From Ascarosepion bandense (taxonomy: Eukaryota; Mollusca; Cephalopoda; Sepiida; Sepiidae), in contig JBBBDQ010000446.1 of the NCBI GenBank assembly GCA_037127315.1, positions 681,501-745,500 of the forward strand: 64,000 nt of DNA, written 5' to 3'. The first letter of the stretch is position 1. Each line of letters begins with the position of its first letter. A model generated the notes under the pieces. The model worked only from the letters and a program-made list of their open reading frames with translations, made no database searches and had not been told where the DNA came from. This document shows positions 1 to 11,225 of the stretch, one piece after another. A program made the translations under genes and the position numbers.

Positions 1-93
1 TTTAAAACCCAAGGTGTTTCTATTATTTTATTCAGATTATTTGTATGTATATATAGCGAGAGTTAAAGAGATATATAGGATAGAAATCCTTTA

Positions 94-386
94 TGTTATG
101 TCGTGAGTAAGAATAAATAACTCAACAACAGGAATAGGTTAATCGTTGTATTCCGTGAAAATAGTATTTACAAAGGTTATTAGTATCCAATACAAGAATA
201 GAGGTTAATCGTCTCCACCGTCGTAAGACGTAGAATGAGCAATGGGTACTTCCGGGTCGTCACCGGAAGTCTACGACTGACTTGTCCATACGGCTGCTCG
301 GCACACTCTCTTACATAGATGCCACCATTACTTTACATAGTAATGGTATAGTCCAGTATAGCCGAATAGGCGCGGGCGTCCCAGCA
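94..386 (-). mobile_element. LTR copy, TG...CA type (reverse orientation)
   Basis: This segment is the reverse complement of 57097-57388 over essentially its whole length, with scattered substitutions. Read on the minus strand it starts TGCTGGGACG and ends ATAACA, so it keeps TG...CA ends. It contains two strong hairpins, ACTTCCGG/CCGGAAGT and CCATTACT/AGTAATGG. The 5-bp flanks (cttta and atata) do not match, so this is either an old solo LTR or one LTR of an element extending beyond the left edge. No tRNA primer-binding site or polypurine tract is visible next to it. Confidence 0.7.
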
Positions 387-1627
387 ATATATAATCCATC
401 AACTAAAACACACAAAATAAATTGTACACCTGAAAATCGGATTCAAAAGACCAGAACATTTGGGAAAAACACAAAGTAAAATTGCACACCCACAAAAAAG
501 GAAGCAAACGAATTTGAAAATATAGCCCAACTAAGAAAAATTCACAAGTCGGTGCGATAACCATATTCTGAAACCTGATTGGTGTAAAATCAGCAAATTT
601 ACATCAGACGTATTTTCACACATAGCTGTGAAAAGCTTCGCTGGAGCCGGCATCATGAGACGCTTGACTATAAAAACCACGACGTTAACCTGTCAAAGGC
701 AGTCGACACATGAGCAGTTAGCTGACAACCTCGTGGCAATGTAACGAAAGAAAATTCAAGAAGCTGACCCGGGCACGTCATCGTTTTAATCAATCTCTTC
801 TTCCAATCTCCTTTTCTCCATTTTTATACCTCGCTACTAAAGATGACAACAGGACAACAAAATGGAGGTGTTAAGTACCACTCCATAATTTTTCTTTCTT
901 TCTCTTTCTCTCGACCTGTCGCGACCTACTAAAAAGCGGAAGGAACAAAGCCCTTACATTCCGCTACTACACAACCATGTTCTCTAAACGTCTGCGGACA
1001 TTTCAAAGACCTACATTACTACTACGAACAATTTCAACTACCGAACTGCCTGCATTTTCTCAATGAACAAATATATTATAGTGTTCAGATAAATTTCATT
1101 TATATTATTCTCCATGCACTTTTGTCATTCTGTAAATAAATCTTTGCTTTGATGCAGATACGAGGTATTTTATCCTTTCAACATCCAACCCTCAGAAGTT
1201 TAAAATGTGGAGACTTCGGACGTGTTTGACACAAGGCTAGTTAACTAAGCATCAAAAGAACACCCTACAAATATGACACCTGTTAAAGCATTACATTTAT
1301 TTATATGGTTTCACATGTCATACATAAGAATATTTGCACTATTGATACAGAAATAAATGTGACACTCATAAAAAAATATAATTTACCTGGAAGGAAAATT
1401 CTCGGGAGTGCAGCCATCAAAGATTATTAAAATATAAATCTACGCTTCGGTTTGTTCCTAGTTTCAGATTCTTGAAGGAAATATAACTTTCCCAATCCAA
1501 CAGACACAACCGAATATATGTTCAAAAATTGAAAGAAATCGGTTAAATCATCACCTCATATCTTTGAAGATGAACAATACATACGGCTACCCAATGCCAT
1601 AACGAACTAATAACAATCTAAATAATA
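387..1627. other. No gene seen; AT-rich unique sequence
   Basis: There is no open frame of note and no match to the repeat families elsewhere in the window. A pyrimidine-rich TTTC run lies near 890-915. The stretch ends where the 108-bp satellite begins. Confidence 0.6.
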
Positions 1628-4600
1628 TTCGTCTATATTTCTGAGATGAGGTAGTATTTACAGTATTTACATTATTCGGACTATTGACCGCATCTTTGTT
1701 GCCATTTGTACGACGTTTAATAATAGATCATTCTATTTGTCTATATTTCTGAGATGAGGTAGTATTTACAGTATTTACATTATTCGGACTATTGTCCTCA
1801 TCTTTGTTGCCATTTGTACGACGTTTAATAATAGATCGTTCTATATGTCTATATTTCTGAGATGAGGTAGTATTTACAGTATTTACATTATTCGGACTAT
1901 TGACCTCATCTTTGTTGCCATTTGTACGACGTTTAATAATAGATCATTCTATTCGTCTATATTTCAGAGATGAGGTATTATTTCCAGTATTTACATTATT
2001 CGGACTATTGACCTCAGCTTTGTTGCCATTTGTACGACGTTTAATAACAGATCATTCTACTTGTCTATATTTCTGATATGAGTTAGTATTTACAGTATTT
2101 ACATTATTCGGACTATTGTCCTCATCTTTGTTGCCATTTGTACGACGTTTAATAATAGATCGTTCTATATGTCTATATTTCTGAGATGAGGTAGTATTTA
2201 CAGTATTTACATTATTCGGACTATTGACCACAGCTTTGTTGCCATTTGTACGATGTTTAATAATAGATCATTCTATTCGTCTATATTTCAGAGATGAGGT
2301 ATTATTTACAGTATTTACATTATTCGGACTATTGACCTCAGCTTTGTTGCCATTTGTACGACGTTTAATAATAGATCATTCTATTTGTCTATATTTCTGA
2401 GATGAGGTATTATTTACAGTATTTACATTAGTCGGACTATTGACCTCAGCTTTGTTATCATTTGTACGACGTTTAATAACACACCATTCTATTTGTCTAT
2501 ATTTCTGAGATGAGGTAGTATTTACAGTATTTACATTATTCGGACTATTATGCTCATCTTTGTTGCCATTTGTACGACGTTTAATAATAGATCATTCTAT
2601 TTGTTTATATTTCTGAGATGAGTTAGTATTTACAGTATTTACATTATTCGGACTATTGTCCTCATCTTTGTTGCCATTTGTACGACGTTTAATAATAGAT
2701 AATTCTATTTGTCTATATTTCTGAGACGAGGTAGCATTTACAGTATTTACATTATTCGGACTATTGTCCTCATCTTTGTTGCCATTTGTACGACGTTTAA
2801 TAATAGATCATTCTATTTGTCTATATTTCTGAGACGAGGTAGCATTTACAGTATTTACATTATTCGGACTATTGACCTCAGCTTTGTTGCCATTTGTACG
2901 ACGTTTAATAATAGATAATTCTATTTGTCTATATTTCTGAGATGAGGTATTATTTACAGTATTTACATTATTCGGACTATTGACCTCAGCTTTGTTGCCA
3001 TTTGTCCGACGTTTAATAATAGATCATTCTATTTGTCTATATTTCTGAGATAAAGTAGTATTTACAGTATTTACATTATTCGGAATATTGTCCTCATCTT
3101 TGTTGCCATTTGTACGACGTTTAATATTAGATCATTTTATTTGTCTATATTTCTTAGATGAGGTAGTATTTAAAGCATTTACATTATTCGGACTATTGAC
3201 CTCAGCTTTGTTGCCATTTGTCGGGCGTTTAATAATAGATCCTTCTATTTGTCTATATTTCTGAGATGATGTAGTATTTACAGTATTTATATTATTCGCA
3301 CGATTGTCCTCAGCTTTGTTGCCATTTGTACGACGTTTAATAATAGATCATTTTATTTGTCTATATTTCTTAGATGATGTAGTATTTAAAGCATTTACAT
3401 TATTCGGACTATTGTCCTCATCTTTGTTGCCATTTGTGCGACGTTTAATGATAGATCATTCTATTTGACTATATATCTGAGATGAGGTATTATTTACAGT
3501 ATTTACATTATTCGGAGTATTGTTCTCATCTTTGTTGCCATTTGTACGACGTTTAATAATAGATCATTCTATTTGTCTATATTTCTGAGATGAGGTAGTA
3601 TTTACAGTATTTACATTATTCGGAAGATTGTCCTCATCTTTGTTGCCATTTGTACGACGTTTAATAATAGATCAGTTTATTTGTCTATATTTCTTAGATG
3701 ATGTAGTATTTAAAGCATTTACATTATTCGGACTATTGACCTCAGCTTTGTTGCCATTTGTCCGACGTTTAATAATTGATCATTCTATTTGTCTATATTT
3801 CTGAGATGAGGAATTATTTACAGTATTTCCATTATTCGGACTATTGTCCTCATCCTTGTTGCCATTTGTACGACATTTAATGATAGATCATTCTATTTGT
3901 CTATATTTCTGAGATGAGGTATTATTTACAGTATTTACATTATTCGGACTATTGTCCTTATCTTTGTTGCCATTTGTACGACGTTTAATGATATATAATT
4001 CTATTTGTCTATATTTCTGAGATGAGGTATTATTTACAGTATTTACATTATTCGGACTATTGACCTCAGCTTTGTTGCCATTTGTACGACGTTTAATAAT
4101 AGGTCATTCTATTTGTCTATATTTCTGAGATGAGGTATTATTTACAGTATTTACATTAGTCGGACTATTGACCTCAGCTTTGTTACCATTTGTACGACGT
4201 TTAATAACACACCATTCTATTTGTCTATATTTCTGAGATGAGGTAGTATTTACAGTATTTACATTATTCGGACTATTATCCTCATCTTTGTTGCCATTTG
4301 TACGACGTTTAATAATAGATCATTCTATTTGTTTATATTTCTGAGATGAGTTAGTATTTACAGTATTTACATTATTCGGACTATCGTCCTCATCTTTGTT
4401 GCCATTTGTACGACGTTTAATAATAGATCATTCTATTTGTCTATATTTCTGAGACGAGTTAGTATTTACAGTATTTACATTATTCGGACTATCGTCCTCA
4501 TCTTTGTTGCCATTTGTACGACGTTTAATAATAGATCATTCTATTTGTTTATATTTCTGAGATGAGTTAGTATTTACAGTATTTACATTATTCGGACTAT

Positions 4601-5872
4601 CGTCCTCATCTTTGTTGCCATTTGTACGACGTTTAATAATAGATCATTCTATTTGTCTATATTTCTGAGACGAGTTAGTATTTACAGTATTTACATTATT
4701 CGGACTATCGTCCTCATCTTTGTTGCCATTTGTACGACGTTTAATAATAGATCATTCTATTTGTTTATATTTCTGAGATGAGTTAGTATTTACAGTATTT
4801 ACACTATTCGGACTATTGTCCTCATCTTTGTTGCCATTTGTACGACGTTTAATAATAGATAATTCTATTTGTCTATATTTCTGAGATGAGGTATTATTTA
4901 CAGTATTTACATTATTCGGACTATTGACCTCAGCTTTGTTGCCATTTGTCTGACGTTTAATAATAGATCATTCTATTTGTCTATATTTCTGAGATAAGGT
5001 AGTATTTACAGTATTTCCATTATTCGGAAGATTGTCCTCATCTTTGTTGCCATTTGTACGACGTTTAATATTAGATCATTTTATTTGTCTATATTTCTTA
5101 GATGAGGTAGTATTTAAAGCATTTACATTATTCGGACTATTGACCTCAGCTTTGTTGCCATTTGTCGGGCGTTTAATTATAGATCATTCTATTTGTCTAT
5201 ATTTCTGAGCTGATGTAGTATTTACAGTATTTACATTATTCGCACGATTGTCCTCGGCTTTGTTGCCATTTGTACGACGTTTAATAATAGATCATTTTAT
5301 TTGTCTATATTTCTTAGATGATGTAGTATTTAAAGCATTTACATTATTCGGACTATTGTCCTTATCTTTGTTGCCATTTGTACGACGTTTAATAATAGAT
5401 CATTCTATTTGTCTATATTTCTGAGATGAGGTAGTATTTACAGTATTTACATTATTCGGACTATTGTCCTCATCGTTGTTGCCATTTGTACGACGTTTAA
5501 TAATAGTTCATTCTATTTGTCTATATTTCTGAGATGAGGTATTATTTACAGTATTTACATTATTCGGTCTATTGACCTCAGCTTTGTTGCAATTTGTACG
5601 GCGTTTAATTATAGATCATTCTATTTGTCTATATTTCTGAGATGAGGTAGTATTTACAGTATTTACATTATTCGGACTATTGACCTCAGCTTTGTTGCCA
5701 TTTGTACGACGTTTAATAATAGATCATTCTATTTGTCTATATTTCTGAGATGAGGTAATATTTACAGTATTTACATTATTCGGACTATTGACCTCAGCTT
5801 TGTTGCCATTTGTACGACGTTTAATAACGCACCATTCTATTTGTCTATATTTCTGAGATGAGGTAGTATTTA
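1628..5872. repeat. 108-bp satellite array, about 39 copies
   Basis: The unit starting ctatatttctgagatgagg recurs every 108 bp (for example at 1741 and 1849). Monomers are roughly 90-97% alike by eye. Private variants recur at multiples of the monomer: the acaccattct variant lies at 2481 and 4209 (16 x 108 apart), with a related form about 15 monomers later near 5829. The gataa variant lies at 3051 and 4995 (18 x 108). Between about 4329 and 4860 a two-monomer unit alternates (gtttat/gatgagtt with gtctat/gacgagtt). This is higher-order structure of about 16 monomers with a local dimer expansion. On the minus strand the monomer matches the tail of SINE S2. Confidence 0.95.
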
Positions 5873-5894
5873 ACTTAATTACTTTATTCGGAAA

Positions 5895-6215
5895 GAACGC
5901 CCAGTGTATATAGACCTTGCTTAGTTCCTGTGACTTGGCCCACTACCTGGCTACAGCAGTGGTGAGCAAGTAATTTACAGGGTTATAGGGGGTATACTCA
6001 TGACAACCAGAAGAGGCTCTACGGAAGGGATGGACATGATATACCCCAGTGATTGTAATAAACGGTTCGGTTCGAAATACCTAGAAACTGAAGAAGGCCG
6101 GAGCGTACAAAAGCCGAAACGTCGTACAAATGGCAACAAAAATGAGGACAATAGTCAGAATTATGTAAATACTGTAAAAATTATTCATTTAAAAATGAAA
6201 AAAATAGTGAATTTT
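5895..6215 (+). mobile_element. SINE S2 copy with satellite-like tail
   Basis: This copy aligns with those at 58258-58565 and 61286-61600. It begins with a degenerate tRNA-like promoter region (cccagtgtatatagacc, then a decayed B box and ggctacagcagtggtga). A middle part contains gtgattgtaataaa and ggttcggttcgaaa, followed by a GC-rich hairpin and then a tail from acgtcgtacaaatggcaac. That tail is homologous to the 108-bp satellite monomer read on the opposite strand. A short open frame (6000-6239) crosses the element but has no support as a gene. The satellite array in opposite orientation ends directly upstream. Confidence 0.75.
6089..6124 (+). other. Hammerhead-like motif in SINE S2
   Basis: The order CTGAAGA, a GC-rich hairpin (GGCC...GCC in this copy), GAAAC, GTC resembles the hammerhead ribozyme core CUGANGA / stem II / GAAA / UH. 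Penelope elements and retrozymes are known to carry such ribozymes. There is one extra A between CTGAAGA and the stem, and no convincing stem III. It is therefore a lookalike or decayed form. Confidence 0.3.
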
Positions 6216-6239
6216 ATCGCTCACTTGACGTTTTGCTAG

Positions 6240-7162
6240 ACATTTTGTATCATTCATTAACTTGCCTTTCTGATGAAAATACATTAATTTAATTTAAAAC
6301 CTTGATAAACCAGTGACATCCTCACTTTAGTATATAAATGCGTGCAACAAAATAGATCCTACATTGCTTTGACAAAAGACCCTCAGAGGACAAAACGAGT
6401 CAGCCATGAATAGATTTCCAACTCGTCTGTTTTTATTCATAAGAATATTTGTGGCATACACGGAGCGCGACCCAATGCAAAAACACCTACTCTAATTCCA
6501 TACTCCCCAATCTCTCCCGGGAAGGGAACACTCGTCTCGGCGCCCGTTAATAGTGGCAGATGAGTTCGGATGAAATACGCGTCCGTATTCGTAGTTCTAA
6601 GTTTCCCGCCTTAATTTAACGAATCTCTTATTTACTTATCGGCAATCACCGGCCTGTCTGAAAACAAAACTCTCTCATGTTGTTCGCCGCTTTTAATAGT
6701 CGCAAGATTCTATTTCAAGAGATGAATATCGGGTCTGTATTTAGCGATGCTGCGGAATAATTAATGAAATTCTACTTCTACTTCATTTATTTTTGTGGGG
6801 TAGGGGAGAATTTGATTTTTTTTAATCGAGTTGTCTCGGGACGAATTTGACGTCATCGGACAGAAAGGGGTTTGGGAACTGTCCAGTCTGTGACGTTGTC
6901 TGAACAGTTTCTTTCGGTTGATTGTCTGTATTTTCGATGTGTTTATCTTTCAATCATATCGATACTTTATGATTGTTTCCCTCTCGTTCTCCGTTTCTCA
7001 AACACGAAGAATATATATTTATATGTATGCCAACGTTTATTTGTGTCTATAAATATAAAAGAGATGCCATTAGTAATATGCTAGACTTTTATTAATTACA
7101 CGTTAATTTCAGTGGATAATCGTATTAGAGTAGATGAGCCGTCACCGTTATTTATTAGTATA
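6240..7162. other. No gene seen
   Basis: This is unique AT-rich sequence with no recognisable coding or repeat content. The open frame at 6872-7084 has no domain, no coding bias and no relative in the window. Confidence 0.55.
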
Positions 7163-7192
7163 CTAGCAGTATAACCTGGCGTTGCTCGGGTG
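7163..7192 (-). mobile_element. HEL (Helitron-like) terminal fragment
   Basis: The text ctagcagtataacctggc with the following gttgctcggg is the terminal hairpin and CTAG end seen in the longer copies at 12273, 18422 and 41696. Only about 30 bp remain, because the poly-T tail of a LINE in minus orientation follows immediately. Confidence 0.6.
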
Positions 7193-8415
7193 TTTTTTTT
7201 AATCACTTCACCCCAAGCAAGGCATTCTACTGCCACTATTGCGCATGGGGCTACATAGGGGAAGGTAAAGAGAAAGAATGGTTAGATATAGGAAATGTCC
7301 AAAGGGGGGGTGATAGATGGGTATGGATACGGAGGCTGGGGGTTGGGTGGATGGGAAGAGTGTTTGAAGGAATGGAAGCGAGTTAGTGTTGTCTATTGAC
7401 CTTACATTTAAACTCCTGGTGATTGTAGCCGTCGGGGAAGCAATCAGGTGGAAGGACATTTCACAGTCGGGAAGTGCGAGAAAAGAAACTGTTGGAGTAG
7501 AAGTTGCGGTTGTCTTTTATCGGTTTCACTGTGAAAGGGTGGGATCTAGTTGCTAATCTAGTATCACGTGCAAATTCGTACCTAGGGGCACCAGTGATCT
7601 AAGTTCATCGGAGCAGAAGCCGTGAAAGTATTTATAGATGAGACACAGGGAAGCCACGTCGCTCCGGTGAGAGAGAGACTGCAGGCGGTCTGCCAAGTCG
7701 GTATCGATCACATTACAGACCCTCCGCTGTACCTTATCGAGAAGCCCGAGGAAAATGGCAGGGTCACCCGACCATATATGGCACCAGTATTCAATGCACG
7801 GGTGGATAGTAGATTTATGTATGTGCAGGATTGATTCAGACGGAAAAAACTGCCGGGCCCTACACAGAAAACCGACTTTCTTAGCAACGGATTTAGCAAT
7901 GGATTCGATATAGTCATTCCACTTGAGGTCCGCTGAAAGTGTGAGACCAAGGAGGCGTAGTATTTTACTCTCTGGAAGGCAAGCCTGGTCCATGCTTATG
8001 GGAGGTAGGTGCGATTGTCTATGATGGTTAATTGATATTAGCTTCGTTTTAGAAGCATTCAAATTTACGAGCCATTTCTTACCACAGTCCACTCCGGATT
8101 GGAGGTCCTTTTCAAGCTCGGCTGCAAGGTTAGCTTTGTCACCCACACCAGATTTTTGATCGAGGCGAGAGTAAACTGTGGTGTCATCGGCGTACATACC
8201 TACTTGGGATCTTATGGTATCTGGGAGATCATTAATGTAGATCAGAAAGAGCGTAGGACCTAGGATAGCGCCTTGTGGGACACCCACGTTCGTATGGTAG
8301 TTCTAGGAAATATCTCTGTTTAATACCACCTTCAATGTGCGGTTAGAGAGGAATGAATGGATTAGTACAAACAAATGTCCAGTTATACCACAGCTCCGAG
8401 AAATCGACATCTATT
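7193..8415 (-). mobile_element. jockey/CR1-like LINE, 3' part
   Basis: The minus strand runs from reverse transcriptase coding sequence near 8415 to a 3' end, gaagtgattaaaaaaa, near 7193. The same 3' end, ccttgcttggggtgaaatg plus an A run, ends the copies at 41655, 47060 and 49722. The element is 5' truncated like most LINE insertions. Around 7553 the frame is broken, so the conserved C-terminal part (SFFPRTSRLWNSLP in better copies) is out of frame. It abuts a HEL fragment at its 3' end. Confidence 0.85.
7553..8410 (-). pseudogene. Reverse transcriptase fragment of jockey/CR1-like LINE
   Basis: Reverse transcriptase copies element RNA into DNA at the chromosomal nick. From about 8400 the frame reads SCGITGHLF, then SFLSNRTLKVVLN, then an in-frame TAG at 8303-8305, then VPQGAILGP and the catalytic YADD (about 8194-8183). 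The thumb region follows (LRLLGLTLSADLKWNDYI, CHIWSGDPAIFLGLLDKVQR, YKYFHGFCSDELRSLVP). It stops at 7553 where related copies continue for about 90 more residues. The upstream stop and the 3' frame break show that it is dead. The endonuclease and ORF1 are absent. Confidence 0.85.
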
Positions 8416-8487
8416 CGCACGTTGACGTTGACATCGCTACACTATTCGAATACGCCAACCGAATGAGTATGTATGTGTGCAACGGCA

Positions 8488-8489
<2 letters not shown>

Positions 8490-8528
<39 letters not shown>
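8490..8528. repeat. (AT)n microsatellite
   Basis: About 19 AT units. The overlapping open frames on both strands here are products of the repeat. Confidence 0.95.
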
Positions 8529-8530
<2 letters not shown>

Positions 8531-8875
8531 AAACCCGCACGATTCGCATGTGTATGTTTATGCAAGCCTCAGTGACCGAACGCGCGTACATGTGTGTGTG
8601 TGTCCTTGCGCGCGTTGATGGGTGTACAAATGTATATATGTATATATGTCTGCGTCTGTCGTGACGACAGATTTTTTTCCCCCACTTCCACAAAAATACA
8701 CGAATATAACCAATTTAAAAAAAAAAATTAATCAGTTTGTCTGACGATAGCAAAAGCGTGAAAGCCAGGGTTACAAACTCACACCTATATATATGAATAT
8801 GTTTGACAATGTCACTGATATTGAGCGCTTTTAAATAAGTACCACGCATATACAATATGTAAACAATATAATATA

Positions 8876-8932
8876 TATAACAAATTGCATATATATATAT
8901 ATTGATATTTATAATTATATGCATACACTTTT

Positions 8933-8985
<53 letters not shown>
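8876..8985. repeat. AT- and CA-rich microsatellites
   Basis: A (CA)n run at about 8933-8956 is flanked by (AT)n tracts at 8890-8902 and 8956-8985. Confidence 0.9.
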
Positions 8986-8989
<4 letters not shown>

Positions 8990-9018
8990 TCAGTTATGAT
9001 CTGAGATTAAGGACAAGA

Positions 9019-9414
9019 TGGTTAAATGAAATAAAGACAAGAGAAAAACTATTTTAAATCGCCTACGCGTTTCATCCTGTGATAGACTTAATGATTTTGC
9101 ACTACACACGAAGAACTTCTAAAACAGACTAACATGCATAATAAAAAGTTTCAAAGAAAACGATTGGATTTCATTCATTTTAACATCTCGTGACTTTGCA
9201 CTACACATGAAGAAATTCTAAAAACTAAAATATTCTGTTGATCTTTTGAAATGATTTGTGAGCGTCTTTGTGGTTACCAACACTGTTTGTTTATAGATAC
9301 GTAATTTAGAATAAAGCTCATTTTGTCTTTTTGCCTCGATAAAGTCCATCACAGGATGAAACGCGTAGGCGATGTAAAATACAGTTTTCCTCTTGTCTTT
9401 ATTTTATCTAACCA
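9019..9414. mobile_element. Element with about 70-bp inverted repeats (MITE or Penelope-like remnant)
   Basis: The left arm at 9019-9089 (from tggttaaatgaaataaagac to the end of tcatcctgtgatagactt) is the inverse of the right arm at 9342-9414 (aagtccatcacaggatg ... ttatctaacca), with a few mismatches. Inside, the phrase ttgcactacaca plus gaagaa occurs twice (about 9095 and 9195). There is no transposase frame. The arm text gatgaaacgcgtaggcgat resembles hairpin ends of Penelope-like elements, so a two-copy inverted Penelope-type remnant is an alternative. Confidence 0.7.
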
Positions 9415-9453
9415 TATATATATATACATACATATATATATATACATATATAT

Positions 9454-9953
9454 ATAAACTTATTTATAAATGGAACTTTGTCTGTGTGTGTGTGTCTGTG
9501 TCTGTGTATCCGTTACCTATAGACTCCGAAATGGCTGAACTGATTTTCTTGCAAATTTACACAGTTGTACTATAAGCATCTGCGAGTGTTCTTAGCTAGG
9601 TTTTGTGTCTAGGTATCCCCGATAAATATCGAAAATCGAAAAAATCGCGTTATAGTAGGAGTGGTCCGATTTTAATCAAATTTGACACACTCATAGACAA
9701 AGACATAAGAAACGATATTCAGAAGTTTCAAGGTTGCAGTTCTTACAATAGTGCAGACAATTTGATATCGATACCAGGAAATCAAAATTTGACTTACATC
9801 CATTCATTTTTTATTTTCAGTCTACGGTTTCGCTTTAACTGGAAACAACTATTGCTTTTTAGTCTTTCGTGCCAACGTCCAAAAGTCTGAGCTTCAGCTC
9901 CATGGATTTTAAAGCTTCCATTACACCCGAGCAACGCCGGGCTATACTGCTAG
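9454..9953 (+). mobile_element. HEL (Helitron-like) element, near full length
   Basis: The copy runs from ataaacttatttataaatgg through a (TG)n tract, a conserved middle (aaaatcggtt-type text reversed, cctagctaagaacactcg reversed) and gagctccatgg. It ends with CCCGAGCAACGCCGGG, eight bases, and CTAG at 9950-9953, followed by T. A terminal hairpin before CTRR and insertion at A/T are Helitron hallmarks. The expected TC at the 5' end is altered here. There is no helicase or Rep coding, so it is non-autonomous. Confidence 0.65.
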
Positions 9954-10029
9954 TATATATATATATATATATATATATATTATGCGATTGGTAAATTGAC
10001 GCAATTATTTTATTATTTCAAATATTCTT

Positions 10030-10111
10030 TAGGTTGAGTCTGAGCTCCAGGACCATGCATTAGTTTTAAAGCTTTCATTACACCCGAGCAACGCTATATA
10101 TATACTGCTAG
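10030..10111 (+). mobile_element. HEL 3' terminal fragment
   Basis: This fragment repeats gagctccaggaccatgc, taaagctttcattacaccc and the hairpin start gagcaacgc, then reaches actgctag. Part of the hairpin has been replaced by TATA repeats. Confidence 0.6.
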
Positions 10112-10122
10112 TATATATATAT

Positions 10123-10275
10123 AAACCATTTGCTGAGTGGCCTGTTTCGCTGTATCACTGCTCTTTGGTGCAGATAGACTAACCGCTTTTGCCTTAAGCT
10201 GGGACTGAACCTAAACTGATTTAATAGCAACCGGATATTCATCCACTAGACGAGAGGCGTATCGTAAGAGAAACG
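10123..10275 (-). mobile_element. tRNA-derived SINE (OR/Ceph-like) copy
   Basis: The minus strand carries an A-box-like CGTCTAGTGGATGA (10239-10252) and a B-box-like GGTTCAGTCCC (10201-10211). A body follows that is shared with 59850-60000 (ctgtatcac, gctctt, agac, ccgcttttt order). This is the plan of a tRNA-derived SINE. Octopus and squid SINEs of this kind are known, but the exact family cannot be fixed from sequence alone. Confidence 0.55.
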
Positions 10276-10424
10276 CCGATTTTTAACGTGTAAATTATTT
10301 TACGAATGGTAAACAACGCCAAAAATGCTATATATCGTGTGTTTGTCTTTATATTATTTCTGTACCATTGTTGTTAGTGGGTGTCCAAAAAAAACCCTTT
10401 CATTGGCCTTGTATATATAAACAA

Positions 10425-11225
10425 GAAAGACGCCGAGAAGAAAAGCTGAAGCCGAAATGATTGGCGAATAAAGAAACTGAAGAAGAAAAAGAAAAAGAGG
10501 AATAAGGAGATTGAAAAAAATAGAAGTAGAAGAAAAAAAAGAAGGAGTAGAAAACAAAAGAACAAGAAGGAGGAGAAGAAGAAGGAGAAGGAGTGGAAGA
10601 AGAAGTAGAAGGAGTAAAAGAAGAAAAAGAAGAAGAAACAGTAGAAGAAGAGGAAGAAAAATAAGACGAAGAAGAAGAAAAAGGAGTAGAAAAAAGGAGT
10701 AGAAGGAGCAGAAAAAGAAGAAGAAGAAGAAGAAGGAAGAGAAGGAGGAGAAGAAGAAGCTAAAGAAGAAGAAGAAGAAGAAGAAAAATTGAGTAGAAGT
10801 AGCAGAAGTAGAAGAAAAAAAGAAGGAGTAGAAAACAAAAAGAACAAGAAGGAGGAGAAGAAGAAGGAGAAAGAGTGGAAGAAGAAGTAGAAGGAGTAAA
10901 AGAAGAAAGAGTAGAAGAAGAAAAAGAAGAAACAGTAGAAGAGGAAGAAAAATAAGACGAAGAAGAAGAAGAAGAAAAAAGGAGTAGGAAAAAGGAGTAG
11001 AAGGAGCAGAAAAAGAAGAAGAAGAAGGAAGAGAAGGAGGAGAAGAAGAAGATAAAGAAGAAGAAGAAGAAGAAGATGAAGAAGAAGAAAAATTGAGTAG
11101 AAGTAGCAGAAAAAGAAGAAGAAGAAGAAGAAGAAGAAGAAGAAAAGAAGAAAAATTGAGTAGAAGTAGCAGAAGAAGAAGAAAAAGAAGAAGTAGAAGA
11201 AATATGTAAAAAAGGGAGATTTGTT
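10425..11225. repeat. GAA/GGA-rich purine tract
   Basis: About 800 bp of imperfect AAG/GAA/GGA triplets give almost pure purine on the plus strand. Larger blocks are duplicated: agtagaaggagcagaaaaag appears near 10700 and 11000, and gagtagaagtagcagaa near 10795, 11095 and 11158. Long open frames in both directions are low-complexity artefacts (poly Leu/Phe/Ser on minus, Arg/Lys on plus). Confidence 0.95.

Noticed and set aside
94..386. Full-length LTR retrotransposon at the left edge
   Set aside because: Only one LTR is visible, with no primer-binding site or polypurine tract next to it, and no matching 5-bp flank.
2709..2918. Open frame within the 108-bp satellite
   Set aside because: The peptide repeats with the satellite (108 is divisible by 3), and neighbouring monomers with one-base changes close it.
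6000..6239. 79-codon open frame starting MTTRRGSTEG
   Set aside because: It runs through the SINE S2 body and tail; the other S2 copies break the frame at different places.
8442..8693. Frames with IYIYIY runs (also near 47.6-48.5 kb and 59.8 kb)
   Set aside because: Produced by (AT)n microsatellites in any frame.
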